Source: Bacteroidales bacterium (GTDB taxonomy: Bacteria > Bacteroidota > Bacteroidia > Bacteroidales > F082). From it: a stretch of 64,000 nucleotides of DNA. Both the position numbers and the translations under genes were made by a program. Shown in pieces: positions 7,985 through 16,100 of this stretch. The DNA lies in assembly GCA_017561025.1 (NCBI GenBank), contig JAFZDU010000001.1, forward strand, positions 1 through 64,000, in the 5' to 3' direction. The notes beneath the pieces were generated by a model. It made no database searches, was not told the origin of the DNA, and saw only the letters and a list, made by a program, of their open reading frames with translations. Position 1 is the first letter of the stretch; every line of letters begins with the position of its first letter.

Positions 7985-9746
7985 TTATGACTTTAGTGGA
8001 TGTGCTACCAAGTACAACGTTAAATGTTCAGACGGAAGAACCATCCTGAAAAATGCATTTAAGCACTGTGATGGTAGAGTAGTCCCTTTAGTTTGGAATC
8101 ACAGACACGATACTCCTAGCGCCATTCTTGGTAAAGCGTTATTAGTACATACTGATGATGGGGTATACGCCTATGGTAAATTCAACGACACTGAAACCGG
8201 GGCAACATGTAGAGAAATCCTTAAACATGGCGATATCGAGTCCTTATCAATTTATGCTAATCGCTTAAAAGAAACCATGAAGCAGGTAATGCATGGCGAA
8301 ATTCGCGAAGTAAGCCTCGTACTTGCAGGGGCTAACATTGATGCTCTTATCGATAATGTAATTACTCATGGTGAAATTGAAGATGATGCCGCATGGATTT
8401 ACGCAGGCGAAGGGATCGAATTATATCATGCCGATGAAGGCGAACAGAAAGGAGAAAAAGAAATGGCAGGAACTGATAAAACAGTCAAAGATGTTATTGA
8501 CTCAATGAATGAAGAACAGCAGACAGTTCTTAACGCAATGGTTGCTAAAGCTTATGAAGATGGAATGGCAGCCGCAGAAGAAGATGATGAAGATGGAGGA
8601 GATGAAGAAATGAAACACAATATTTTCGACATGGATGAGCAGCAGGGAGGATTCCTTTCACATGCTGATGAAGAAGCTATTATTGCTCTTGCTAAAACAC
8701 CAAATGTAGGAACATTAAGAACAGCTATGAAAATGTATGTTGAACAGAATGCGCACTTAGCACATGGTATCGACGGAATTGAAGAATTATTCCCAGAATA
8801 TGAACTTACAAATCCAGGTGTACCTGAATTACTTACAGATGATCAGAGCTGGGTACAGAGAGTAATCTCTAAAGCTCACAAATCACCAATCAGCCGTATC
8901 AGAACAAGACAGGCAGATGCTAGAAGTCTTACTCCAGCTGCTTTAGGTTACAAAAAAGGACAGGAAAAACAGTTCATGGGTAACCTGAAATTAATCAACA
9001 GAACAACAGATCCTCAGACAATTTATGTAAAAGATAAATTAGAAAGAGATGACGTTGTTGATATCACAGACTTCGAAGTAGCTGAATACCAGGATAAAGT
9101 AATGACAATGTTACTTCATGAAAAACTTGCTACAGCTATGCTTCTTGGTGACGGTCTTGAAGACGGTGCTGAAGGTAAGATCGACGAAACAAAGATTCGT
9201 CCGGTTTGGACTGACGATGAACTCTACACAATTCATGTTGATGTAGATATCGAAGCTGCTAAATCAGAACTTCAGGGTACAAACACATCTGCAAACTTCG
9301 GTGAAAACTATATCTATTCCGAAGCTGTTATCACAGCTGCGTTATATGCTCGTGAAAGATACAAAGGCAACGGTACATTAGACTTCTACTGTGCTCCACA
9401 CCTGCTTAACGTGATGTTACTCGCAAGAGACTTAAATGGTCGTCGTCTCTACGATTCAAAAGAAGATCTTGCTAAGGCATTAAATGTAGGAGAAATCTGC
9501 ACAGTTGAACAGATGGAAGGTAAAGTTCGTGAAGACAAACAGGGTAAAGAACACAAACTCCTGGGTCTCTTTGTTAACTTCGCTAACTATCACCTTGGCG
9601 CAACAAAAGGTGGCAAAGTTACAAGTTTCGAAGACTTCGACATCGACTTTAACCAGCACAAATACCTGAAAGAAACACGCTGCTCCGGTGCTAACACAAG
9701 AGTGTTATCTGCTATCGCTCTTGAAGAACCTGTTAAAGCAGATTAA
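7962..9746 (+). CDS. Prohead protease - scaffold - major capsid fusion
   Basis: 594 aa in one open frame. Residues ~1-130 are an HK97-type (S78) prohead protease with His47 in WNHRHD and a catalytic Ser at ~96 in IESLSIYAN. Residues ~165-215 are an acidic scaffold-like linker. Residues ~217-594 are an HK97-fold major capsid protein. Two in-frame internal ATGs have their own ribosome sites: 8463 (AAAGGAG upstream) and 8610 (GGAGGAG upstream). These would give separate scaffold-capsid and capsid products, similar in principle to lambda C/Nu3. The capsid part uses more C-ending codons than neighbouring genes, as expected for high expression. Start chosen at ATG 7962 with AGGAGG. Confidence 0.85.
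   Translation: MEHPLMNDYDFSGCATKYNVKCSDGRTILKNAFKHCDGRVVPLVWNHRHDTPSAILGKALLVHTDDGVYAYGKFNDTETGATCREILKHGDIESLSIYANRLKETMKQVMHGEIREVSLVLAGANIDALIDNVITHGEIEDDAAWIYAGEGIELYHADEGEQKGEKEMAGTDKTVKDVIDSMNEEQQTVLNAMVAKAYEDGMAAAEEDDEDGGDEEMKHNIFDMDEQQGGFLSHADEEAIIALAKTPNVGTLRTAMKMYVEQNAHLAHGIDGIEELFPEYELTNPGVPELLTDDQSWVQRVISKAHKSPISRIRTRQADARSLTPAALGYKKGQEKQFMGNLKLINRTTDPQTIYVKDKLERDDVVDITDFEVAEYQDKVMTMLLHEKLATAMLLGDGLEDGAEGKIDETKIRPVWTDDELYTIHVDVDIEAAKSELQGTNTSANFGENYIYSEAVITAALYARERYKGNGTLDFYCAPHLLNVMLLARDLNGRRLYDSKEDLAKALNVGEICTVEQMEGKVREDKQGKEHKLLGLFVNFANYHLGATKGGKVTSFEDFDIDFNQHKYLKETRCSGANTRVLSAIALEEPVKAD
8450..8465 (+). promoter_or_regulatory. Internal ribosome binding site and start for scaffold-capsid product
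   Basis: AAAGGAGAAAAAGAA directly precedes an in-frame ATG (8463, residue 168 of the fusion), whose product would begin MAGTDKTVKDVID. The surrounding codons would be unusual for coding alone, which supports a real nested start. Confidence 0.5.
8594..8612 (+). promoter_or_regulatory. Internal ribosome binding site and start for major capsid protein
   Basis: GGAGGAGATGAAGAA precedes the in-frame ATG at 8610 (residue 217), whose product begins MKHNIFDMDEQQ and matches a full-length HK97-fold capsid of about 378 aa. Proteolytic cleavage at the acidic linker is the alternative way to free the capsid. Confidence 0.5.
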
Positions 9747-9767
9747 TTCAAAATGGAGAAATGACAA

Positions 9768-10094
9768 ATGGCTAAATGGTTTGGAAAAGTCGGTTATGGT
9801 GTAACTGTTGAAACAGAACCTGGTGTCTGGGAACCTAAGATTGTCGAATGTGAATATTTTGGCGAAAAACTGAGTAGCACTGTTCGAAAAGTACAGGGTT
9901 CTGGCGGAGTTAACGATAATGTTAGAATTTCTAATGTTATCAGTATCATAGCCGATCCGTTTGCCATCAATAACTTCTCTAACATTAAGTATGTCAGTTA
10001 TATGGGTATTTTATGGAAAGTCGAAGACGTTGAAATTGAATTACCTAGACTGAAAATGACAATGGGGGAGGTATGGAATGGCGAGCAGGCTTGA
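9768..10094 (+). CDS. Head closure / head-tail joining protein
   Basis: 108 aa, all-beta by appearance, with a conserved YVSYMGILWKVEDVEIELPRL ending that is typical of phage head-closure (stopper) proteins following the capsid gene. The start is ATG 9768. A repeated ATTCAAAATGG just upstream opens only a 3-codon frame (MEK). The end overlaps the next gene by 17 bases. Assignment rests on gene order and general sequence character. Confidence 0.6.
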   Translation: MAKWFGKVGYGVTVETEPGVWEPKIVECEYFGEKLSSTVRKVQGSGGVNDNVRISNVISIIADPFAINNFSNIKYVSYMGILWKVEDVEIELPRLKMTMGEVWNGEQA

Positions 10095-10383
10095 ATTGCA
10101 GACAAAACTCGAAGAGTTATTGGGTAGTAAAAATGTCTATTACCAACCCCCAGAGTCAATTAAGATGTCATATCCAGCGATTAAGTATTCGTTAAAGGAT
10201 TTCAGACTCGAACACGCAGATAATAAACCTTATTATAAATCGCGTTGTTATGAAATTACAGTGATTAGTAAAAACCCAGATCCAGAGTATATTAATAAGC
10301 TGCTTGAATTTAAGCGATGTAAATTTGATAGACACTATAAATCTGATAATCTCAATCACTATACATTTACATTATATTACTAA
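10078..10383 (+). CDS. Tail terminator / neck protein
   Basis: 101 aa with the pattern of small tail-terminator proteins: N-terminal helix (MASRLELQTKLEELLG), then strands with KMSYPAIKYSL and YKSRCYEITVISKNPDPEYINKLLE. Members of this fold cap the tail tube and join it to the head. It starts with GGGGAGGT upstream and precedes the major tail protein, as expected in siphophages. Confidence 0.6.
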   Translation: MASRLELQTKLEELLGSKNVYYQPPESIKMSYPAIKYSLKDFRLEHADNKPYYKSRCYEITVISKNPDPEYINKLLEFKRCKFDRHYKSDNLNHYTFTLYY

Positions 10384-10404
10384 AAATAAAAGGAGGACAA
10401 ACAT

Positions 10405-11067
10405 ATGTCTAAATTAGTATGGGACAAAGTCGGTGAACATCTTTTCGAAGCCGGCGTTGAACAGGGTGTACTCTATCCTATGGTTGACAATGAATATCCA
10501 TTAGGAGTAGCTTGGAATGGTCTCACATCATTTTCAGCTAGTCCATCTGGAGCCGAACCAAATGCACACTGGGCTGATAACAGAAAATACTTAAATATTA
10601 TCGGTACTGAAGAATTTGGTGCAACAATCGGAGCATATACATATCCGGATGAATTCGCAGAATGTAATGGTTTCAAAGAACTTGCTCCAGGTGTAAGCGT
10701 TGGTCAGCAGGCTCGTAAACCATTCGGTTTCGTATGTAAGACTATTTTAGGTAATGATACAGAAGGTATCGACCACGGATACAAATTACATCTTATTTAT
10801 GGATGTTCTGCATCACCATCTGAAGTGGAATACAGCACAATTGGTGAAGACGTAGAACCAGGAGAAATGTCTTGGGAAATTTCTACAACACCAGTATCTG
10901 TTACAGGATGCAGACCTACTGCACATCTTGAAATTGTATCTACTAAGGTTAATTCTAAGAAGTTAAAAGCGTTAGAAGATATCTTATTTGGATCTTCAAA
11001 CTCAGAAGCAAGATTACCACTTCCGGATGAAATTGCCGAACTTATGGCGGAAGAAGCGAACGCTTAA
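10405..11067 (+). CDS. Major tail tube protein
   Basis: 220 aa behind a strong AAGGAGGACAAACAT site. The sequence starts MSKLVWDKVGEHLFEAGVEQGVLYP and has GLTSFSASPSGAEPNAHWAD and the EMSWEISTTPVSVTG region typical of Firmicutes siphophage tail tube proteins. Codon use is biased toward common codons, as for an abundant protein. A strong terminator follows, consistent with over-production relative to downstream tail genes. Confidence 0.85.
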   Translation: MSKLVWDKVGEHLFEAGVEQGVLYPMVDNEYPLGVAWNGLTSFSASPSGAEPNAHWADNRKYLNIIGTEEFGATIGAYTYPDEFAECNGFKELAPGVSVGQQARKPFGFVCKTILGNDTEGIDHGYKLHLIYGCSASPSEVEYSTIGEDVEPGEMSWEISTTPVSVTGCRPTAHLEIVSTKVNSKKLKALEDILFGSSNSEARLPLPDEIAELMAEEANA

Positions 11068-11097
11068 AATGTAGTAGCAGCTAGCACTTAAAATATT

Positions 11098-11128
11098 AAG
11101 GCCCTTCTTAACAGCGGGGCCTTTTTAT
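11098..11128 (+). terminator. Terminator after the major tail protein
   Basis: AAGGCCC (11098-11104) pairs with GGGCCTT (11117-11123), followed by a T run. It probably sets the drop in expression between tube protein and chaperones, with read-through into the tail genes. Confidence 0.75.
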
Positions 11129-11152
11129 TTTTATTTGAAAGGAGAAAACACA

Positions 11153-11539
11153 ATGTTAGAAAAGAGAATTAAGTATACCGATTATAAAGGTAACGAGAGA
11201 GAAGAAGAATTATTCTTCAACTTATCCGAGGCAGAATGTTTAAAATTAGAAACAAGTATTGATGGTGGATTATCTGCATTACTTACTAGACTTTCTGCAG
11301 AACAGAATGTTCCGAAAATTATGGAAATGTTCGATGATATCATTTGTAAAGCTTATGGTGAAATCAGCCTTGACGGTAAAAGATTCATTAAAGAAACAGA
11401 TGCCGGAGTACCGCTTTACAAAGCGTTTAAGGAAACTGAAGCTTACTCTAAATTGTTTGTGGAATTACTCGCAGACCCGAACAAACAGATCGAGTTTATT
11501 AATGGTATTATCCCAAACAAAAAAGAAGCTGGTAAATAA
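11153..11539 (+). CDS. Tail assembly chaperone 1
   Basis: 128 aa from the ATG at 11153 (GAAAGGAG upstream). The sequence LEKRIKYTDYKGNEREEELFFNLSEAECLKLE and the helix-rich remainder, ending in a Lys-rich tail, are typical of the first tail assembly chaperone (gpG-like) in Clostridial siphophages. It stands in the usual position between tail tube and tape measure. Confidence 0.7.
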   Translation: MLEKRIKYTDYKGNEREEELFFNLSEAECLKLETSIDGGLSALLTRLSAEQNVPKIMEMFDDIICKAYGEISLDGKRFIKETDAGVPLYKAFKETEAYSKLFVELLADPNKQIEFINGIIPNKKEAGK

Positions 11540-11562
11540 GAAAATAATGGAGGATTCGAGAA

Positions 11563-12114
11563 ATGCTTCAAATAACAATACCTGCTAGAAGATTGTGGGA
11601 TGAAGTTAAAGAAGAGTTTATATATCCAAAGGGTGCAACCATTCAATTGGAGCATTCTCTCGTTTCTCTTTCAAAATGGGAATCAAAATGGTGTAAATCA
11701 TTCTTTTCCAAGAAAGATAAAACAGATGAAGAGACCCTGGATTATATAAGATGTATGACAATAACCCAAAATGTAGACCCAGAAGTATATGAGAATCTTA
11801 ACCGATATCCAAATCTTATTGATCAGATTCTTGATTATATAGATGCTCCAATGACAGCTACTAAGTTTAAGGAGGACAAAGGTCCTAAGAAAAATAGTAG
11901 AGAGACTATAACTTCAGAGCGTGTCTATTATTGGATGATAGCATACAACATTCCTTTTGAGTGTCAGAAATGGCATCTCAATAGACTTCTTACTTTAATT
12001 AGAGTTTGCGATATTGAAAACAAACCTAAGAAGAAAAAGAGTCAAAGTGAAATTATGCAAGAATATGCAGAATTAAATAAAAAACGAAGAGAACAACACA
12101 ACACGAAGGGGTGA
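11563..12114 (+). CDS. Tail assembly chaperone 2 (gpGT-like position)
   Basis: 183 aa, starting 23 bases after the stop of chaperone 1. It contains AFXX-like content with WESKWCKSFFSKKDKTDEETLDYIRCM, then helices and a Lys-rich C-terminus. In many siphophages the second chaperone is made by a frameshift. Here it has its own ATG with GGAGG upstream, so a separate start is the simpler reading. Two TCAAAATGG words lie close together at 11671 and 11683. Confidence 0.6.
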   Translation: MLQITIPARRLWDEVKEEFIYPKGATIQLEHSLVSLSKWESKWCKSFFSKKDKTDEETLDYIRCMTITQNVDPEVYENLNRYPNLIDQILDYIDAPMTATKFKEDKGPKKNSRETITSERVYYWMIAYNIPFECQKWHLNRLLTLIRVCDIENKPKKKKSQSEIMQEYAELNKKRREQHNTKG

Positions 12115-12122
12115 TAATAATT

Positions 12123-12803
12123 ATGAAAAATCCTTATCCAGAACCAAAAAGAGTATTAAAACGTACTTATCCGATTATGATGAAAGGTACTGATGTTAAA
12201 TGGCTTCAGTATCAGTTGAATCTCAAAGGCTACAACCTTGTGGTAGATGGTAAATTCGGCAATTCAACAAGAGATGCCGTTAAGGACTTCCAGCACAGAA
12301 GTAATCTCGTAGTAGATGGAAAAGTAGGTCCGGCAACACGAAACACTTTATTGTCCGATAAAGATGTAAGCAGTATCAAAACATATTCTAAAAAAGCAGC
12401 CGGGGAAACAAAAATTACATCGAATTTCAAAGTTAAAGAATTTGCATGTAAAGACGGTTCTGATACCGTGAAGATCGATGACGTTACAGTTGGATATTTA
12501 CAGAAAGCTAGAGATAAGTTCGGGGTTCCGATTTATATCAATAGCGGATATCGTACTTCAGCATACAATAAGAAAGTTGGCGGAGCATCAAACTCTTATC
12601 ATGTAAAGGGACAGGCTGTAGATCATCATGTAAAAGGTAAAGTATCACTTATGGAACTTGCTAAGTTCTATGAAAGCATTGGTTGTCTTGGAATCATTGT
12701 TTATACAAAGAGTGGTTTTGTTCATATTGACAGCCGTACAAAGAAATATTTTGCAATCGATGACGGAAAAACGATTGTGAAGAAAACAACATTCTCTAAA
12801 TAG
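12123..12803 (+). CDS. Endolysin: peptidoglycan-binding domain plus M15 peptidase
   Basis: 226 aa. Residues ~20-76 are a PG_binding_1 domain (VKWLQYQLNLKGYNLVVDGKFG with a second GKVGPATRNTL unit). Residues ~100-220 are a D-Ala-D-Ala carboxypeptidase-type M15_3 domain, with zinc ligands H160 and D167 in SYHVKGQAVDHH and H201 in GFVHID. It would cleave peptide cross-links in the host wall. It lies inside the tail module rather than beside the holin at 23246. It could act as the phage endolysin or as a tail-associated lysin. No signal peptide is seen. ATG 12123 is chosen over the upstream GTG (12111). Confidence 0.85.
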   Translation: MKNPYPEPKRVLKRTYPIMMKGTDVKWLQYQLNLKGYNLVVDGKFGNSTRDAVKDFQHRSNLVVDGKVGPATRNTLLSDKDVSSIKTYSKKAAGETKITSNFKVKEFACKDGSDTVKIDDVTVGYLQKARDKFGVPIYINSGYRTSAYNKKVGGASNSYHVKGQAVDHHVKGKVSLMELAKFYESIGCLGIIVYTKSGFVHIDSRTKKYFAIDDGKTIVKKTTFSK

Positions 12804-12814
12804 GAGAAACTATC

Positions 12815-13192
12815 ATGATTAGTTTTAGACAAAAGGGCGACTTTTCGAAAATTACTCGATACCTTATCCAGGCAAAGGAATCTTCCAAAATTAAAAGTCT
12901 CGATAAGTATGGTCGAATGGGAGTGGCCGCCCTTGCGTCTGCAACACCCGTTGACTCCGGATTAACTGCTAAATCGTGGCATTACGATATAACAGAAAAG
13001 AACGGAGTGGTTAGACTTAATTTTAGAAACTCAAACATTCAAAATGGAGTTCCGATAGCAATCATATTACAGTATGGTCATGCTACTGGAACAGGGGGTT
13101 GGGTAGAAGGAAGAGATTATATCAATCCTGCTATTCAACCTATTTTTGACGAAATTACAGAAAACGCATGGAAGGAGGTTACTAGATTATGA
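12815..13192 (+). CDS. HK97 gp10-like neck/tail completion protein
   Basis: 125 aa with the family hallmarks ASATPVDSGLTAKSWHYDI and PIAIILQYGHATGTGGWVEGRDYINPAI. In related phages it lies between head closure and tail terminator, so its place after the endolysin is a local rearrangement. The last bases overlap the tape measure start (ATGA). Confidence 0.7.
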   Translation: MISFRQKGDFSKITRYLIQAKESSKIKSLDKYGRMGVAALASATPVDSGLTAKSWHYDITEKNGVVRLNFRNSNIQNGVPIAIILQYGHATGTGGWVEGRDYINPAIQPIFDEITENAWKEVTRL

Positions 13193-16100
13193 GTACAGTT
13201 GTTGACGAACGAGTCGTCTCGATGCAATTTGACAACAAGCAATTCGAAAGAGGAGTTGCTACAAGTATGAGTACTCTTGAAAAACTTAAGCAAAGCTTAA
13301 ATTTATCCGGAGCAGTTAAAGGTATGGAAGAAATCAGCAAGACTGCCAAAGGTGTCGACTTATCGCCAATTAACAAAGGTGTTGAAGTAGTTGTTGATAA
13401 ATTTAATTATGCTTCAGTGATGATTAAAAGAGTATTCGAAAATATCGTTGACTCAGCTTATATTACTGGTAAAAGAATCGCCTCCGCCTTTACAATAGAT
13501 CCGATTAAAACTGGTCTTGCCGAATACGAGACTCAGATTAATGCGGTTCAAACAATCCTTGCAAACACACAAAGTAAAGGAACAACTTTAGATAATGTAA
13601 ATGCGGCATTAGATGAATTAAACACATATGCTGATAAAACAATCTATAACTTTACTGAAATGACAAGAAACATTGGTACATTCACCGCCGCAGGTGTAGA
13701 ACTTGATACATCAGTTTCAGCAATTAAAGGTATTGCTAACTTAGCAGCTGTATCGGGTTCAACTTCTCAGCAGGCATCCACAGCAATGTATCAGCTTTCG
13801 CAGGCTTTAGCTGCTGGTACGGTTAAGTTAATGGACTGGAATTCAGTTGTTAATGCTGGTATGGGTGGTCAGGTATTCCAGGACTCGCTGAAAGAAACGG
13901 CAAGAAATCACGGAATTGCCATTGACAGTATGATTGCGAAAGAGGGATCTTTCCGAGAAACACTTCAAAATGGATGGCTTACATCAGATATCTTACTCGA
14001 AACATTAAATAAGTTTACTGGTGACCTCAATGCAGAACAGCTTAAAGCCATGGGTTATACCGAAGAACAGATTGATGGAATTCTCAAACTCGGTAAAACA
14101 GCCAATGATGCAGCTACAAAAGTTAAAACATTCACACAGTTGATGGATACTTTAAAAGAAGCTGCTCAGTCAGGTTGGACTCAGACTTGGGAAATCTTAA
14201 TTGGTGACTTCGAAGAAGCTAAAGAATTATGGACAATGGTTTCTGATGTATTCGGAAAATTCATCAATGATTCAGCTCAGCAGAGAAATGAATTATTACA
14301 AGGTTGGAAAGATAGCGGTGGTCGTATACAGCTTATCGAATCACTGAAGAATGCTTTTACAGGCGTTATAAATCTTATCTCTCCAATTAAGGATGCATTT
14401 AAAGAAATATTTCCACCTATTACAGTAAAACAGCTTGTTTCATTCACTGAAAATCTTCAGACAATGACTGAAAGATTCAAAGAATTGAGTGTTGAATATG
14501 CTCCGAAAATTAAAAAAACTTTTCTCGGAGTATTTTCAGTAATTGATATTGGTGTTACGGTCATAAAAGAACTCGCTATCGGGATTGTAAAATTATTGGG
14601 AAATTTCAAAGGTCTCGGCGGTGGTATTTTAGACGTTACTGGCTCTATCGGATCATGGCTTAGTGGTATGCGAGATAGTGTTAAAGAAACCAATATAATT
14701 GGTACTTGCATAGGGAATGTAGTTACATTCTTACAAAGAGCTATTGATAAGTTTAAAGAATTTACAGGCATTCTCAAAGAGAAAATAGCTTTACCAGGAT
14801 TAGAATCTTTACAGGCTATTCTTGGAATGATTTGGACCTCAATTAAGAAAATCGGTAAGATGATTTCTGATATCGGTTCAGAAATTGGTAAAGCATTTGT
14901 TAATATTTTCCGAAATGGAGATCTCAATGCAGGTTTAGAACTTTTAAATGGTGGCTTATTAGCTTCTATATTATTAGGAGTTAAGAAATTTGTCGGTGGA
15001 TTATCAGATGCATTCGACGATGCTACTGGATTATTAGAAAATATAAAAGGAATTCTCGATGGTGTTCAGGGTAGTTTAGAGGCTTGGCAACAGAACTTAA
15101 AAGCTGGAACTCTTATGAAAATAGCTGGTGCTATTGGAATATTAACAGCATCATTAGTTGTTATGGCAATGATTGACCCTGTTAAATTAACATCATCACT
15201 TGGAGCTATAACTGTATTATTTGCGGATTTAATGGGCTCCATGGCTGTATTTGATAAAATAGGCTTTGCTGGAAAAAATGCGGTTAAAGCTACTGCTATA
15301 ATGATTGGAATATCCACATCAGTACTTATTTTAGCTGCGGCTTTGAAACAGGTAGCTGATATCAAAACAGAAAGTTTATTTACAGCAGTTCTAGGTATAG
15401 TAACACTGACAACTACAATTGTTCTTGCAGCTACAGCTATGTCTATGAATGAAGGTAAAATCATGAAAGGTTCAACAAGTCTTATTGTATTTGCAGGTGC
15501 AATAAAAATACTCGCATCTGTATGTAAAGACTTAGCAGACCTCGATTGGAATCAGTTAGCAAAAGGCTTAACTGGTGTTGGCGTGCTTATGGCTGAAATT
15601 TCAGCATTTATGTTCGCTGCAAAATTCGGTAACTCAACCATTCAGTCCGCGACAAGTATTGTTATATTAGCAGGAGCACTTAAGATATTAGCATCTGTAT
15701 GCGGTGTCTTTGGTGAAATGGATACTACTTCGCTTATCAAAGGTGTAACAGCTATTGGTATATTACTTGCGGAACTTGCTTTATTTACAACAGCGACTGG
15801 TAATTCTAAAAAGCTTATATCAACTGGTGTGGGTATGATTGCTTTATCAGCAGCTATGAAAATATTAGCATCAGCCATTAAAGATATGTCCAGTTTGAGT
15901 TATGGCGAATTATTAAAAGGATTGCTTGGTATGGCAACGGCATTATCTGCCATTGTCTTAGCTCTTAATTTTATGCCAAAAAATATGGTTGGTATAGGAG
16001 CAGGACTTGTTGTAACAGCATCCTCATTACTTATATTAGCAGAAGTAATTAAGAAAATAGGCGGAATGAACACCGCAGATATTGTCAAAGGTGTAACAGC

